Notes under the pieces: model-generated
Databases searched by the model: none
Told to the model about the DNA's origin: nothing
What the model saw: the letters and a program-made list of their open reading frames with translations, nothing else
Assembly: GCA_964023205.1 (NCBI GenBank)
Contig: OZ026842.1
Span: 35,479,501 to 35,543,500, forward strand
DNA from: Lutraria lutraria
Taxonomy: Eukaryota > Mollusca > Bivalvia > Venerida > Mactridae
Direction: 5' to 3'
Length of the DNA: 64,000 bases
Position numbers and translations under genes: made by a program
Shown here: positions 11,160 through 22,572 of the stretch, one piece after another
Layout: every line of letters starts with the position of its first letter
Position numbering within the stretch: position 1 is the stretch's first letter

Positions 11160-14100
11160 TATGGACTCTGACCACTTAATTAATCAATAATTCTTAGATA
11201 ATGATGTAAATTCTGTGATAGTAATTTTATTCTGTGATAATAATTATCTCTTAGATAAATTCGTATTCCATTTTCCCTTATTTTTTTCATATTGATATAA
11301 TTTGTTGTTGTTTCCTTGGTTATTTACATTAATTTTATAAACCGGGACCACAATGGAAATAAGGATTTACTTCTTTTTTGTGTTATTCTTGTATTTTAAC
11401 GTTTGTAACATGGTTTCAATTTTTTACTGATATTATTTACCTTTAATAATTTTACAATCTCAATTTGTATATTCAGTAACATATTTTTGTTTGAACACTG
11501 TAACTTTATATGCCCATTTTGTGTAATATATTTCCTATGTACCATGTTTTAGAAATAGTTAAAATATGAATAATGATAAATAAATAAATAACATATAACT
11601 ACAAAGAAAGCCCAAGATGAAATAAAGTTTCTTATATGTATTAATATTATTACTGTTTATTAACCATTGTTATTTAAATATTCACATACTATTCAGTAAT
11701 AATTCCATATATATATTTTTTTATTGCCTCCAGTTATGAAGAGTTACAAGACATAATAATTATGATAAGAAAAACAAGTATTATAAATAGTACAAACAAT
11801 ACATAATTCATTCAATCAAAGCGTAACAGTAATAATTCCATAATTTATCTGCTATTAAATATCGACTATTAAATATCAAAATGGTAAAGAAAATAATTAA
11901 CTCAGCTGTCAAATACATTCACAGTAATCTTAGATCTTTAAAACTCTATCAATTTAAAATCAACAAATAAATGTGACAAATGTATGCACAAGCGATAGTA
12001 TCCTACAAATTTATGAAACTTGCTTAAAATTATTATAAGTAATTTCCTTTTTACTTCAAAGAAGTAATATGAATCGTGCCTATCATGACAAAATTCAGAG
12101 TCCTCGAAAATACTTCAGTTCTCGCTTTCATACTGCACCAAAAAACACACACATAAAAATGTGTGCGGTTTTGAGAGAACATGAAAATATGCGTGATTTT
12201 AACAATAAAATGCAGTGTGCAGATTCCAACAAATAAAACTGTGCGGCTTGCGACGTAAAGTACACAAAAAAGACTGTGCGCTTTCGAACAATTGCGCGTT
12301 CCTAAACCACGAACGCTAGCTTCGACATTATAGTGAAAATATAGACTACATAGCTCGCAAGAACATAAGATTATGCAATAAAACAATCCAGAATGCACCG
12401 CGCGTGCTTAAAAATAGACATCCGCCATTATGCCTAACCTGATTCACACAAGGTTACAATGAGGAATAATTAATAAAACTATTTAACATGTAGATCAGGG
12501 CTTTCAAAGGTAAACGTAAAATAAGTTAATATGCTATGATTTAACAATCGAGTGTACTTAATAGCGATAACAATGTTTATTATGCGAAAACGAAAGTAAA
12601 CATACGTGTAAGTTTGACATAAATTAGCACACGAAACCGTGCCATGACAATACATTCTTGGAGACGCTGTCAAGCTGACTAAAGCAAGTTCGGTGGTTAT
12701 ACCAAGGTATTAGCCTGGGATCTTTTGGGGAAACCAACCAAATGTCCCTAGTTGTTGGTGCGAAGTTAAACCCCGGAAAAATGATTGTTTAAAAGATTTA
12801 AATCTACCCCCGAAAATTGGGGTATACATTGGGTAAATGTGAGACTACCTCTACCAGTTTGTATGTAGATTTCGTAGAATTGACTTAGACAGTTTTGCAA
12901 ATTCATTGGTTTGATTATTATATTAGACTTTACGAGACAAGCATGTTTGTTGAAGTTCTTCTGGATTCAGATAGATAATTCCACTGTATTTTAACTTGAT
13001 TCTTGTTACTTAAGTAGTTTGTGCAACGTATTGTGTTTTAATGAATGTATTTCTTGTACAGCAAAAGTAGACCTACATTGCTGTTCATATGCAATGTTCT
13101 AAAAGCAGACTGGTAAACATCATTTTGCTCTCTGCTGCAGAAAATGTGATAAAGATGAAAATGAATATGGTGTTGATCAAACTCAAGATTATAACAACTC
13201 TTACGCCAGTGGGGTAATAATAAAAGTAATAATGCAAGTATACGAGTACTTAGATATAACATTATGATATTACTCTTGAGAAATATAATGCAAACGTCAT
13301 AAAATTATATTATTATGCTTTATATAAAAGAAGCAGCAAGAAGTATGTTTTTTGAGACGCGAAACATTTTAAGGCAAAGTATTTTTCATCATATACATTT
13401 ACTACATTACTAGATTTATCTCCTTCAAAATATTGAATGTCTTTTTTATGATTTCCTGACAAAAGAGAATTTTACTGAGAGATCCTTTGAGTAACTATAT
13501 TTTAACAATTCTGGAAAATATATCCATTTCTGAATCATTCTGATGGATAGTTTAGCTGACACTTTTATTGCCAGCTTGCATTATGTATCCCTAAAATACT
13601 ACAGTTACGCTGTAAAGCCATCTAGGAAACATAAATATTTGATACTTCGACAAGGATCATTACAATGTAAAAGGTTTACTATTAAATTACAAGAAAATTA
13701 CAGAATTTTCGGGATGGACTCCGGGTGTAAATGCTTTGTTAATTATTAATCAGTGTTCTAATGCCCCAAGTGAGTGTCAACAACTAAGCTGGGACTTGAT
13801 AGGCGTGAGGTATTATAGATACTGGAAGAGCTACGTGCCGTTGTAAGGCGTGAAGCAATATATAGAAATTGTGACTGTCTGACAAATACGAGTGGAAAAC
13901 ATAAGAGATCTTAACACTCAAGAGACTATTGATGCGTTATGTTCTCCAGTGTATCTAGAATTTCATTAGTGGAAAAACCTTTTTCTGGACGAACATTGCT
14001 GAATGTCTGTACAGTTTTGAGTAACTACCACGCTTTCTTGCGATAATTTTCTGTTTGCGGCGTCTGTACGTTCGCCACTGCTTTTTGAGGTAGAACAAAC

Positions 14101-15600
14101 TTGATAACTTTGTATATGTGAGTGACTGAAGCTTACAGCAGGCGTATGAGAATGTGTTACAAATAAAGTGAAAGTGGATTTTTCTATAGATGTTTTTGAA
14201 GCAGGACAACTTGGGTATACGTTGGTGATATGGATAGAAAATCAGTAATTGGGCTTAACTTTCTATTAGGTTTGTTACAGTTTGAAAGTTATTTATTTAT
14301 TTATTAATTTATGAGTTAGATAAAAGTTATTGGTAAAAAGAGTCAACATACTCAATGCTAAAGAACATGACTATGTATTGTGTTAAAGTTCGTATGACTA
14401 GGTCTACATCAAAGTTTATGTATACTTAAAGACGAGAGAAATTTTAGTCAAATATTGGATTTATGAAAGCAAATCAATTTGAGAACTATGCCAAATTTAC
14501 TCAATATATTTACTGGTGTCTATATATAAAATGATAAACGCAGGAAAATAAGTTGAGATTAATATTGGATCTCATCAAAATAATTTATAATGTGTGCTAA
14601 ATGTGGCAAGTGCAATTTTAAATTTTTCACAATAGCTGAAATTAAAACAGAATGAAATATCCTAGTTCGATGATTCACAAGTGTCTCTCACTGATTGTAT
14701 TGCATGGTTATTATTTGTAATTCCAGTTCCAAATAGCACTGATTATTTACATCAATGTTGAGAAACAGTGTTGGAAAAGGTGAGTTGTTCGTGAAGTAAT
14801 GGAAATATATTGAGTAATATAACCAGTTTATTCTAATGTTTTGCACAAGAATATCAAGTGTGTTGTGTGGGACAAATTTCTATAATGATTATTTTCGCTG
14901 GTAAATAGTTTACCTCGTCTCACAAGTTAAAACTAAATATTTCATTATAAAGAGGATACGATAAATGTTTGTATACTTGTCAGATTTTCTAAAATAATAA
15001 ACAGAACAAATACACACAGTATGTACTATACCTGTAGATAATATGCAAACTCTTACTTTATTGCACGCCGAATTTATTAGTAAACTTGAGGGTCATGAAT
15101 TTTGTACAATAACAATTATTATTATAGTCAATTTGCATTTTTTATTGATTTTGTAACGTCGTGTAACTTTGTATGTTCAAAACACGAGCATGTACCAGTT
15201 TCTTACATATTTTAGTGGCCGAGTAGAAAAATGATATTCTTTGCCACCCACTCGGGTCCTACAAGAGCTACACTCTTAGAATGACGTTAGCGGTATTAAG
15301 TAGTAAGGAGCTAGTTAAGGGGATGTTCAGTTAAAACGACGTCGATCTCTGCATTACGGCCTTTTATTCAATCAACTTGTAGATAACTTTGATTATCATT
15401 GAATATGGGCTAACTGTGTACAGCGGCCATATTTTGCTGTATGTCTTCATAGACATGTGTTCGGACATTGGCCCACACATTAGACATATTTGATATCATA
15501 TACCTGTTTAAAGTTTTATTATTGTAAACTTTTGTTATAACATACAGCGGCAATATCTGCTGGGTTATAGCAACTGTAGGTTATATTAATCACTCAATAT
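11160..15600. other. Long intergenic AT-rich DNA; degenerate short tandem repeat inside
   Basis: No gene is supported. At about 12140-12300 a loose tandem pattern of 28-32 bp repeats an ATAAAA...TGTGCG...TT core on the plus strand; it generates a 115-residue minus-strand open frame that is best read as an artefact. The remainder shows no recognised feature. Confidence 0.4.
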
Positions 15601-15605
15601 TTCAT

Positions 15606-15833
15606 AGGGTTTAATGTCGCATCAGCAACTATGATCATTTGTTTCCGCTTTAAGGGTGGAGGAAGGCCCCAGGCATACACGTGGGTAGAACCATTCCTTC
15701 CGTAAGCTAGCTGGACAGCTTCCTCATAGTATGTGTTTTGTCTGGTTCCGGGTCTGTTCGAACCCACAGCGGTGATGGGCTAGGGATTACTAGTTAGAGA
15801 CCTTAACTGCTTGCCCAAGTGTGTCCCTCGTAA
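15606..15833 (-). mobile_element. Molluscan tRNA-derived SINE (family A), reverse copy
   Basis: Read on the minus strand it starts with a tRNA-like head containing GTGGGTTCGAACAGACCC (B box), passes through an ACGGAAGGAATGGTTCTACC block and GGCCTTCCTCCACC, and ends near ATGCGACATTAAACCC. Copies with the same order of blocks lie at 20258-20455, 41575-41805 and 58770-58950. The element ends about 300 bp upstream of the kinase exon. Confidence 0.7.
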
Positions 15834-16137
15834 TTGCCAGTTATAATAAAATTCCTGAAAATTACAGTAAATCTTATTATAGGCGGTACCTAAATAATTA
15901 TAAAAGCAGGCCTTAAATCTGTATCCAATTCAGATTTTAAGGTAATTGTAAGTTCATCAGTCCTAGTGTTTTGACCCCTATACAACGTTGTCCTAATATG
16001 TTCCTTACCACGGGAATTATTGGGTACTAGTATTATTCCAATGAGTCATTTTTATGAATGACGTCCCCATGTTTCGATGTTATTTGCAAGAGCTTTTAAT
16101 TATAAAGGAACTACTCGCATTTGCTCAAATGTTGAAA

Positions 16138-16151
16138 TTTCTGTATTTTAG
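16138..16151 (+). promoter_or_regulatory. Candidate splice acceptor just 5' of the kinase start
   Basis: A pyrimidine-rich tract ending TATTTTAG 11 bases before the ATG at 16163. It implies a non-coding upstream exon, consistent with the lack of an obvious promoter next to the start. No matching donor was identified. Confidence 0.45.
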
Positions 16152-16162
16152 GTAAAACAGTG

Positions 16163-17461
16163 ATGAGTGAAATGTTTACCTACATCATAAGCAGACGCCT
16201 TTTAAAAACGTATATTATACTTCCATTGTTCGTGTACGCGTGCCTAATGTACCGGATGCTGGAGAGGTCTTGCAACCAGAATCATATTTCAACCGGAAGT
16301 ACGCTAATGAGTCTGCGTAATAAGTATGACGCTACATCTAGGAAGATCATGCAAATTTATGGAAATCGAACTGACAAACTTACTGCTATAATTCAGGAAT
16401 ATAAATCACTAGAAGAAAGCAGACGACAAATGGTAAGCACACTACGTCATGTTGTATCTCATGAGGAGCTTGTTAATGATGGTGGTAAGGATATTGAACT
16501 CAATAGTCTGATATCTGATATTGAGCCTGTCAAACCATTACAAGATACATACCAAGAAAAACATGCTGATATTGCAAATTCTGTTAGTAACCCGAAACAT
16601 ATCATCAATTGTTCAAACATACATGAAGTGAATCTACAATCTAAAATAGGTCATGGTGTATCCAAGCAAACATTTAAAGCCATATTTCGAGGTAAACATG
16701 TCGCAGTTAAGATGGTCACAAGACATCAAAGTGAAGTGAAAACGTGTATTGAGCGGATAAATGACAACCACCCTAAGAAGGATGAACTTCGTTCCAGGTG
16801 CTTTGTGTTTCCAACGATGAAACTAATGAAAGAAATACTATTACTAGAGCAATTAAATCATCCAGGTTTCGCAAAATTGTTAGGGTACTGCGTCAGAAAT
16901 GAAGAGAGCGAGACCACAGATCTAACTGAACGTGGAGTGGTAAGTGTGTTTGAATTAGGTGAGAGAGTAGTGTTTTATAATCTACAAACGCTGACATGGC
17001 AGCAAAGACTGAAACACGCCATGGAACTTGCTGATTTTTTAGCTTATCTAGAACATTCTCCTTTAGGTTCACTGAGAATTCGAGACTTTAAAGAAGATCA
17101 TTTCCTGTTGGTAAATGATGCACTTAAGATGATCGATTTAGATGACGTAGATAATTTAGAACCTTCTTGTAATGTGTACGTTAGTGCTGATACACAAGCA
17201 GAACTCGCTAAACGAGGAAAAACGAATGGTTGTGAATTTGACCTTACGTGCCAAAAAGGAATGTGCATTGGTTTTAATGCAAAACAGAATTTGAAATTCA
17301 TGAACAAATTATTTTTCAAACATTTGTTGTTCCCAACGGTATTTCCTAGCCATATTTCACAGGATATGGGGGCATTGTTGGCTGATTTAGACAGTTTTAT
17401 AGTCACAGCTTCTGACGTGTATTACAGACTAAAAACAATTCAAACTGCACGCATGCGATGA
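16163..17461 (+). CDS. PKDCC/VLK-like secretory-pathway protein kinase, single coding exon
   Basis: A 432-residue protein. Vertebrate PKDCC (VLK) phosphorylates proteins in the secretory pathway and outside the cell. Residues 14-33 form a single hydrophobic segment, a signal anchor or uncleaved signal. Kinase features seen: a glycine-loop-like KIGHGVSKQTFKA (161-173), ATP-site lysine in VAVK (Lys183), KEILLLEQLNHPG (223-235), a catalytic loop IRDFKEDH (306-313; Asp308, Lys310) and a metal-binding DLDD in place of DFG (325-328). The CEFDLTCQKGMCIGFNAKQN block (357-376) matches the cysteine-containing block after the kinase core in PKDCC. Sequons at Asn68 and Asn149. Start: the first ATG of the frame is 16163; the GTG just before it is not a plausible start. 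A TTTCTGTATTTTAG acceptor lies at 16138-16151, so the 5' UTR is probably spliced. The C-terminal region after the kinase is shorter than in vertebrate PKDCC. Family call firm, orthology unknown. Confidence 0.88.
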   Translation: MSEMFTYIISRRLLKTYIILPLFVYACLMYRMLERSCNQNHISTGSTLMSLRNKYDATSRKIMQIYGNRTDKLTAIIQEYKSLEESRRQMVSTLRHVVSHEELVNDGGKDIELNSLISDIEPVKPLQDTYQEKHADIANSVSNPKHIINCSNIHEVNLQSKIGHGVSKQTFKAIFRGKHVAVKMVTRHQSEVKTCIERINDNHPKKDELRSRCFVFPTMKLMKEILLLEQLNHPGFAKLLGYCVRNEESETTDLTERGVVSVFELGERVVFYNLQTLTWQQRLKHAMELADFLAYLEHSPLGSLRIRDFKEDHFLLVNDALKMIDLDDVDNLEPSCNVYVSADTQAELAKRGKTNGCEFDLTCQKGMCIGFNAKQNLKFMNKLFFKHLLFPTVFPSHISQDMGALLADLDSFIVTASDVYYRLKTIQTARMR

Positions 17462-18030
17462 AGCAAACCTTTTTTGTCAAACAGATTTAGAATTACTACT
17501 GTATACCGCTGGCTTCTGATCGCTAAATTTATTAATAGTTCACAGTCAAAGCTAAGTGTATAAAGGCCACCATATTAGCAAACACTTCACCCGTTGATGC
17601 AAATTAAAATATTAAATCACAAATCAAATCATCTACGCATTAATGATATGTATTGGTGGTGGTCTTCATCCACGTGTTTGGCTATAGTCGCTTAGTTGTA
17701 TATACATGTATTATGCAAAGTATTCATCTAGTCTTACTCAATATATTTTGATATTTTGCTACCTAAATATTTTGCCACTGTTCATTGTAGTATGCCTAAC
17801 TTTATTAAAAAGTTTCATATCATAAAAAATATGTTTTCATATTGGAGGCTGGAATACTTGTTACATCACTTCAAATTTAAATTGATTAGTTTTCTACTTG
17901 TTGTTTAAAGTTAATTCGCTTTGAAAAGACAAGTGATGAAAATAGTATGTGTATTTTGTCCACTAATTTTGTATGGTCCTATTTCTAGGTGGGAGTTGAG
18001 TAGGTGGGTTGGAGAAAGTAGTATTAACGG
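17462..18030. other. 3' flank of the kinase gene
   Basis: AT-rich sequence without a second exon. An ATTAAA at about 17603 could serve as a weak poly(A) signal; no strong AATAAA was placed. Confidence 0.35.
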
Positions 18031-18034
18031 GTGG

Positions 18035-18175
18035 TCGATGGTCCAGTGCTAACGCGCTGGACTACTAAACGAAAGGCTGTGGGTTGCACTCTCGGCATCG
18101 TTTTAGAATTCCTCAGGGGTGCTCTCTCTCTCTCTCTCTCTGAGCTGGCTGTCGATCAATGGGCCGTTAGGTAAC
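18035..18175 (+). mobile_element. tRNA-headed SINE-like element with (CT)n
   Basis: GGTCGATGGTCCAGTGCTAA is A-box/D-arm-like and GCTGTGGGTTGCACTCTC is a decayed B box. A (CT)n run of about 22 bases at 18121-18142 follows. It lacks a complementary acceptor stem, so a functional tRNA is unlikely. Confidence 0.45.
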
Positions 18176-18179
18176 AGAT

Positions 18180-20255
18180 AAATAAGATAGATGTATGTTT
18201 GGGAAGGTTTGATGTTTTGTTGTATTATTTCTTCTATGAATCAGTTTCTTATCTATATTCAGAATAGGTGAAGTGAATTTAAAAAAGATTATTCAGATTT
18301 AATTTCTTGATACACATCTTAAGGGCTTAACCTTCAATGATTTTTATGAACTAAATCAAATATTTTATTAATGATTGACGCACACACGATTTTACTGGCT
18401 TTCAGCAGAAGTTGTCACTGTGTGTGTTTTCTGCTTGTTGCGTTAAAGTTAACACTCACTTAGATGAGTATTGATGTTGAGTGTTAGTGTGTCGTTAATA
18501 CCTCTTTATGGTGTTCAGGTTTCCTGTGTGATGTTCGCGGCTAAATGGTTTAAGCCTTTTTAATGGGGTTATGTTTTAATATGTTTTCGCGAGGCTCCGT
18601 ATTACGATTTAGTTTTATGTGTATTGATGTTTATCTGCTATGTTTCTATGTGAGGCAAGTTTTGCATATGGTATTAACTGGCTTTACATTCTAACCGAAT
18701 TGAGTTTGTCTTATATCATGTTACAGATTTATAAGTATTCAAAATGAAAATTGGCATACTTTACAATAGCTTATCTCCAGACCCATTTCTTACGTATGTG
18801 CTTATTGTGTGTACATTACATGACTTATTTATTGCAATTCTGTATCACGACACACATCAACGTTTGTACGAACAGAAACACTTGGTTAAATATACTCACA
18901 TCAAATTTGAAGGGATATGACAATTGCTATGGTTTTTGCTTCTATCATTTAAAGACTAGTACTACATAACGCTCAAAGGACTCAACTGTATCGCTTCTAT
19001 TTTGAAGAGACCTGGTGGCAGTTTGACATCAGACATTGTGAATGTGGAATACTTACGAAACAATCAATTCATTTGATCAGTATTTTTCAAAACGATAACT
19101 CTGTCGACATCTCATGGATATAAAGCATAATTAAAAACTGACGTTATTATAGAATTTGTTACCTTGTCGACGATCAAACTAATCAAAATCGCAAAATAAA
19201 TGAACCACGTGACATCACAGAAAGCCATAATTAGAAAACAAATAAATGGAGTCACGTGGCGAAACATTAAAACGGGACACTTTGGGATGATGTATGATTG
19301 TCAAAATATTGGCTAATTACAACATGGAAAGCAATGGAACAAGATATCATCATCAATAAAGTGAATCAGTACATGGAATAACAATGACAAACATGGCAAA
19401 ATATAACTTATTGGATAATGATTATCACAACATTAATGCATGTAGATAAACCAGACTCTCCCAATAACAAACAAAATCAGGCGACAAAACAAACAGCTGA
19501 TGAAATCAGACTCCCGTTCTATAAATGTTTAGAACAACGTGGTATCAATTGAAAAGTAATTGGTGAACAATATTATAAAACATGACAACTTTTATCGTCT
19601 GTGAATTCTGGCATCCGTCTGTATAGAAACAGGGGCAATACACATACTAGCAAGTAACCCAGTAGCATTGGTTATGTTTACAAATCATCCACTGTGTATA
19701 ACGGAAATGTCATTGTCAATCAGAGTTTAACCCCGTAAAGACGAACGCAGAAATAATATAAATGAAACTATACTACAAAAATATTTTCTTCGTTTTTTGT
19801 GTGTGTTTTCCCTTTTATTTATTACACTAATATCATCAAGCGTTCAATAGAGACTGCACTGTCTAAATTTGAAGCGACCCCGCAATTGCTTACAGAAATA
19901 AAATATGACATTCACTCATTTAGTAAAGACAATGCTACGACTGTTTTGGGTATGACTGCTGTCCAATACTGTAATAATGATTCTGTTCTTATCAGCATTA
20001 TTTTTATCATCTTTCAATATTACCTTCTCTGAGGTTCTCCCCGCAATAACCGTTGCCTTTGTAATAATTTATTACCAATGCTGGAATTGTAATAATTGTT
20101 TCTACTAATACACATTGGAGCTTTGTCATTTCAGCAATTGTTTCCAGAAAGGACTCATTCAATGTTGAAACATGAGGAAGAATATCATAGATTATAAAGA
20201 ATATCACTTTAAAGGGACTCAATTCCATTTTTAAGTCAGACAAAAATATTCTATG
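18180..20255. other. Intergenic DNA, no gene seen
   Basis: Only short unsupported open frames on both strands. No further repeat with a second copy here was recognised. Confidence 0.35.
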
Positions 20256-20257
20256 TT

Positions 20258-20455
20258 TTGGTGTTAAACGTGGCACCACCACCCAGGAGCATCTTGAGAC
20301 ATTCCAGATTTAATTTTAGGGGAAGATCCAGGCATACACCTAAGTAAAACCATATACTTTCTGTAAACTAGCAGAACAAGTGAAAATGATATGTTTCTGG
20401 GTCGTATGAGAGACCAGTGATTACTAGTTAGAGACTATAACTACATGAGCACGGA
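20258..20455 (-). mobile_element. SINE family A, reverse copy, decayed
   Basis: Begins (plus strand) GGTGTTAAACGTGGCACCA, carries GGAAGATCCAGGCATACACC and a decayed tRNA head near ATTACTAGTTAGAGACTATA. Same block order as 15606-15833 but more diverged. An open frame overlapping its left part is not a gene. Confidence 0.6.
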
Positions 20456-20989
20456 GGCCACAAGAAGTAGCATTATAGTACAAAATATTATTTAACTGGA
20501 CTGGAATTATTATAATAAATAAACATAATTATAGATTAATGGTACCCATTGATTGTAATTTTCATAAAAGTGACTAGGTCAGATAAAAGGTCGTGTTTAC
20601 TGATACCCGAGCTACCCTGGTATTTGGCTTTGATTCTAAAGTTTATTTGGCGGACACTTATTACGAAATGTATCGTACCTCGTATACTCACTAATAGTGC
20701 GTAGAAGAAAATAGAAACAGAAGTTTTCTGACCTACTAAGTACTTACCTTAATCATTTTTGGTAAAGTACTAGTAACTGAAAACTACTCTAGCCCAATCA
20801 AATGCAGAAAATTGCAGATTTCGAAATGATGTCAGAAATCGTGTATATAGGGTCCTAAAGTCAATGTTTGTTTGATAACTCAATAAGGGAGACAAACAGA
20901 AACATATTGGAATCTTTCCATTCTAGAGTTACCGTTCTCGGAGTAAGCTTACTGAATTTATTCGTATCATGCAATGGATGGTGTTAATT

Positions 20990-21255
20990 TGCAGCACATA
21001 CAACCCAATTTTGTTGTTGTTTTGTTGTTGCTTTGTTGTTGCCGACATATTGTTGCTGCTGCTGTCGCTGCTGTGTTGTTTTGTTGTTATTGCTTTGTTG
21101 TTAAAACGTATTTGTTGATTTGTTGTTGCCGTCGTTTTGTTGCTGCTACTGTCGCTGCGTTGTTGTTGTTTTGCTGTAACAGTTGTTGTTTTGTTGCTAA
21201 AACGTTTCTGTTGATTTGCTGTTATTGTTGGTTTGTTGTTGTTGTTGTCCAGCTG
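20990..21255 (+). repeat. (GTT)n/(GCT)n microsatellite tract
   Basis: Impure runs of GTT, TGCTGC and TGTTGTT. They open a 124-residue plus-strand frame rich in Val, Leu, Cys and Ala, which is a product of the repeat and not a gene. Confidence 0.8.
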
Positions 21256-21259
21256 GTAT

Positions 21260-22390
21260 GTTATGCAGCTTTAAATGTGAGCTTTGTCGACAGCTGTTCA
21301 ATTATTATGTTAAGGGATATGAGAAAAGAGTTGTTTTTATCGTATTGACGACTTTGTTTCTTTACAAAATTCTGTAAGTTGCACTCCTTTACAGCTGTGC
21401 ATCTTGTAGCAAACGTTGTGCTCGAATTAATGGCTACGTAATTAACTGTGGAATATTTGCACGTGGTTTAGTACAGAATACTCGTGCCGCATCCTAGTCA
21501 TCTTCGTCGTCGTAGAAACATCTTGGGTAATAATAACAATAAATCAGATTTCATTTCATCGTTTTAATAACTAATAATGCTCGACAATGAGGCACCCTTA
21601 TCCCACATCATGAACAAGATCGTGTTTAATAAATATTCAAAATAATTAGAATCATAACAGTTTACTGCAACAGATTTCAAAGCATTGAAAAAAATGCTTG
21701 AACGTTTGAAAAAACGTACAAAGCATTAAAATATGGAAGCTCTTGTGTAAACTAGTACATGAATATCGTTTTACTTGCATAGTTTAAATATCAATTGGCA
21801 ATTTTCATGCATTATATGTTGAAAGTTCACGGAAAGTGCTGGAAATGTTAAAAGAGAACTGTAAAGTGTGTGTTTCCCAATACAGTAAATTCTGTTTGAT
21901 AACAAACTAGTATTCGATTGAAAAAAGTCAAACTGAAATATTTTTCATTGTAAGAATGTGATATAATGTGAACTGAAGACGTTAATTTAATGTAAATGGC
22001 TGCAAAAAAAATATGTTCGTTTCCTTAAAAAATATTGGTTTGGAATATCGCGACGCATTCTAAAATCACCGACCTAAATTCTTTTTTAACGATTTTTGTT
22101 TTCAGTACAAGTATATAATGTTAAAAATCAAAGCACTCAAGAAATCTGACCTTACGTAGACTTGCATTGCAACATTGAAGTTGAATAAGTTTAACAATCT
22201 CATGGCGGATGTAGAAAAACATAGTACTTTGGTCCGCATCAAAATTCATGCGTACCGAGCAAGTGACTGCTATGGATAGCTGAAATATTTATCAGTTTTC
22301 ACCTACCTATTGTTAAAAAGTGTTGATCGCGTAACCACAAACCAACATGTTTTAATGATAGCCGTACTACCACAGTAATTTATCTAATTT
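21260..22390. other. Intergenic DNA with one small dispersed repeat
   Basis: No gene. About 22230-22310 (GTCCGCATCAAAATTCATGC and on) resembles 46207-46290, where the block GTCCGCATAAAAATTCATGC is followed by a similar AAAGCTGAA...ATCGGTCAGTTT string, so this is one copy of a dispersed element. Confidence 0.45.
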
Positions 22391-22394
22391 GAAA

Positions 22395-22572
22395 TACAGT
22401 ACAACCTCTCCAGACCGGCACTCTCTTGAGCAACAACCTCCCTTCAACAACAGTATGATTATTTACCACTGCATTATTTAACTATTAATCTAACCTATCT
22501 AGAGCAACCACCCCTCAACAACAATAAGTTTGGGACTCCCAAATGGTGTTGCTTTGGAGAGGTTGCACTGTT
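22395..22572. mobile_element. MITE with CAACCTCTCC inverted ends, copy 1
   Basis: Left end ACAGTACAACCTCTCCAGA, right end GGAGAGGTTGCACTGT, about 178 bp, no coding capacity. The CAGT termini next to TA recall Tc1/mariner-pogo superfamily ends. A related copy lies at 63672-63843. Confidence 0.7.

Noticed and set aside
12051..12398. 115-codon minus-strand open frame
   Set aside because: Overlaps a degenerate ~30-bp tandem repeat; cysteine-rich sequence with no recognised pattern.
16160..16162. GTG as start of the kinase
   Set aside because: A nuclear animal gene is expected to use the ATG at 16163, immediately downstream.
17098..17406. 102-codon minus-strand open frame
   Set aside because: Antisense shadow of the PKDCC-like kinase.
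20974..21348. 124-codon plus-strand open frame
   Set aside because: Val/Leu/Cys/Ala-rich product of the GTT/GCT microsatellite; no domain, no splice context.
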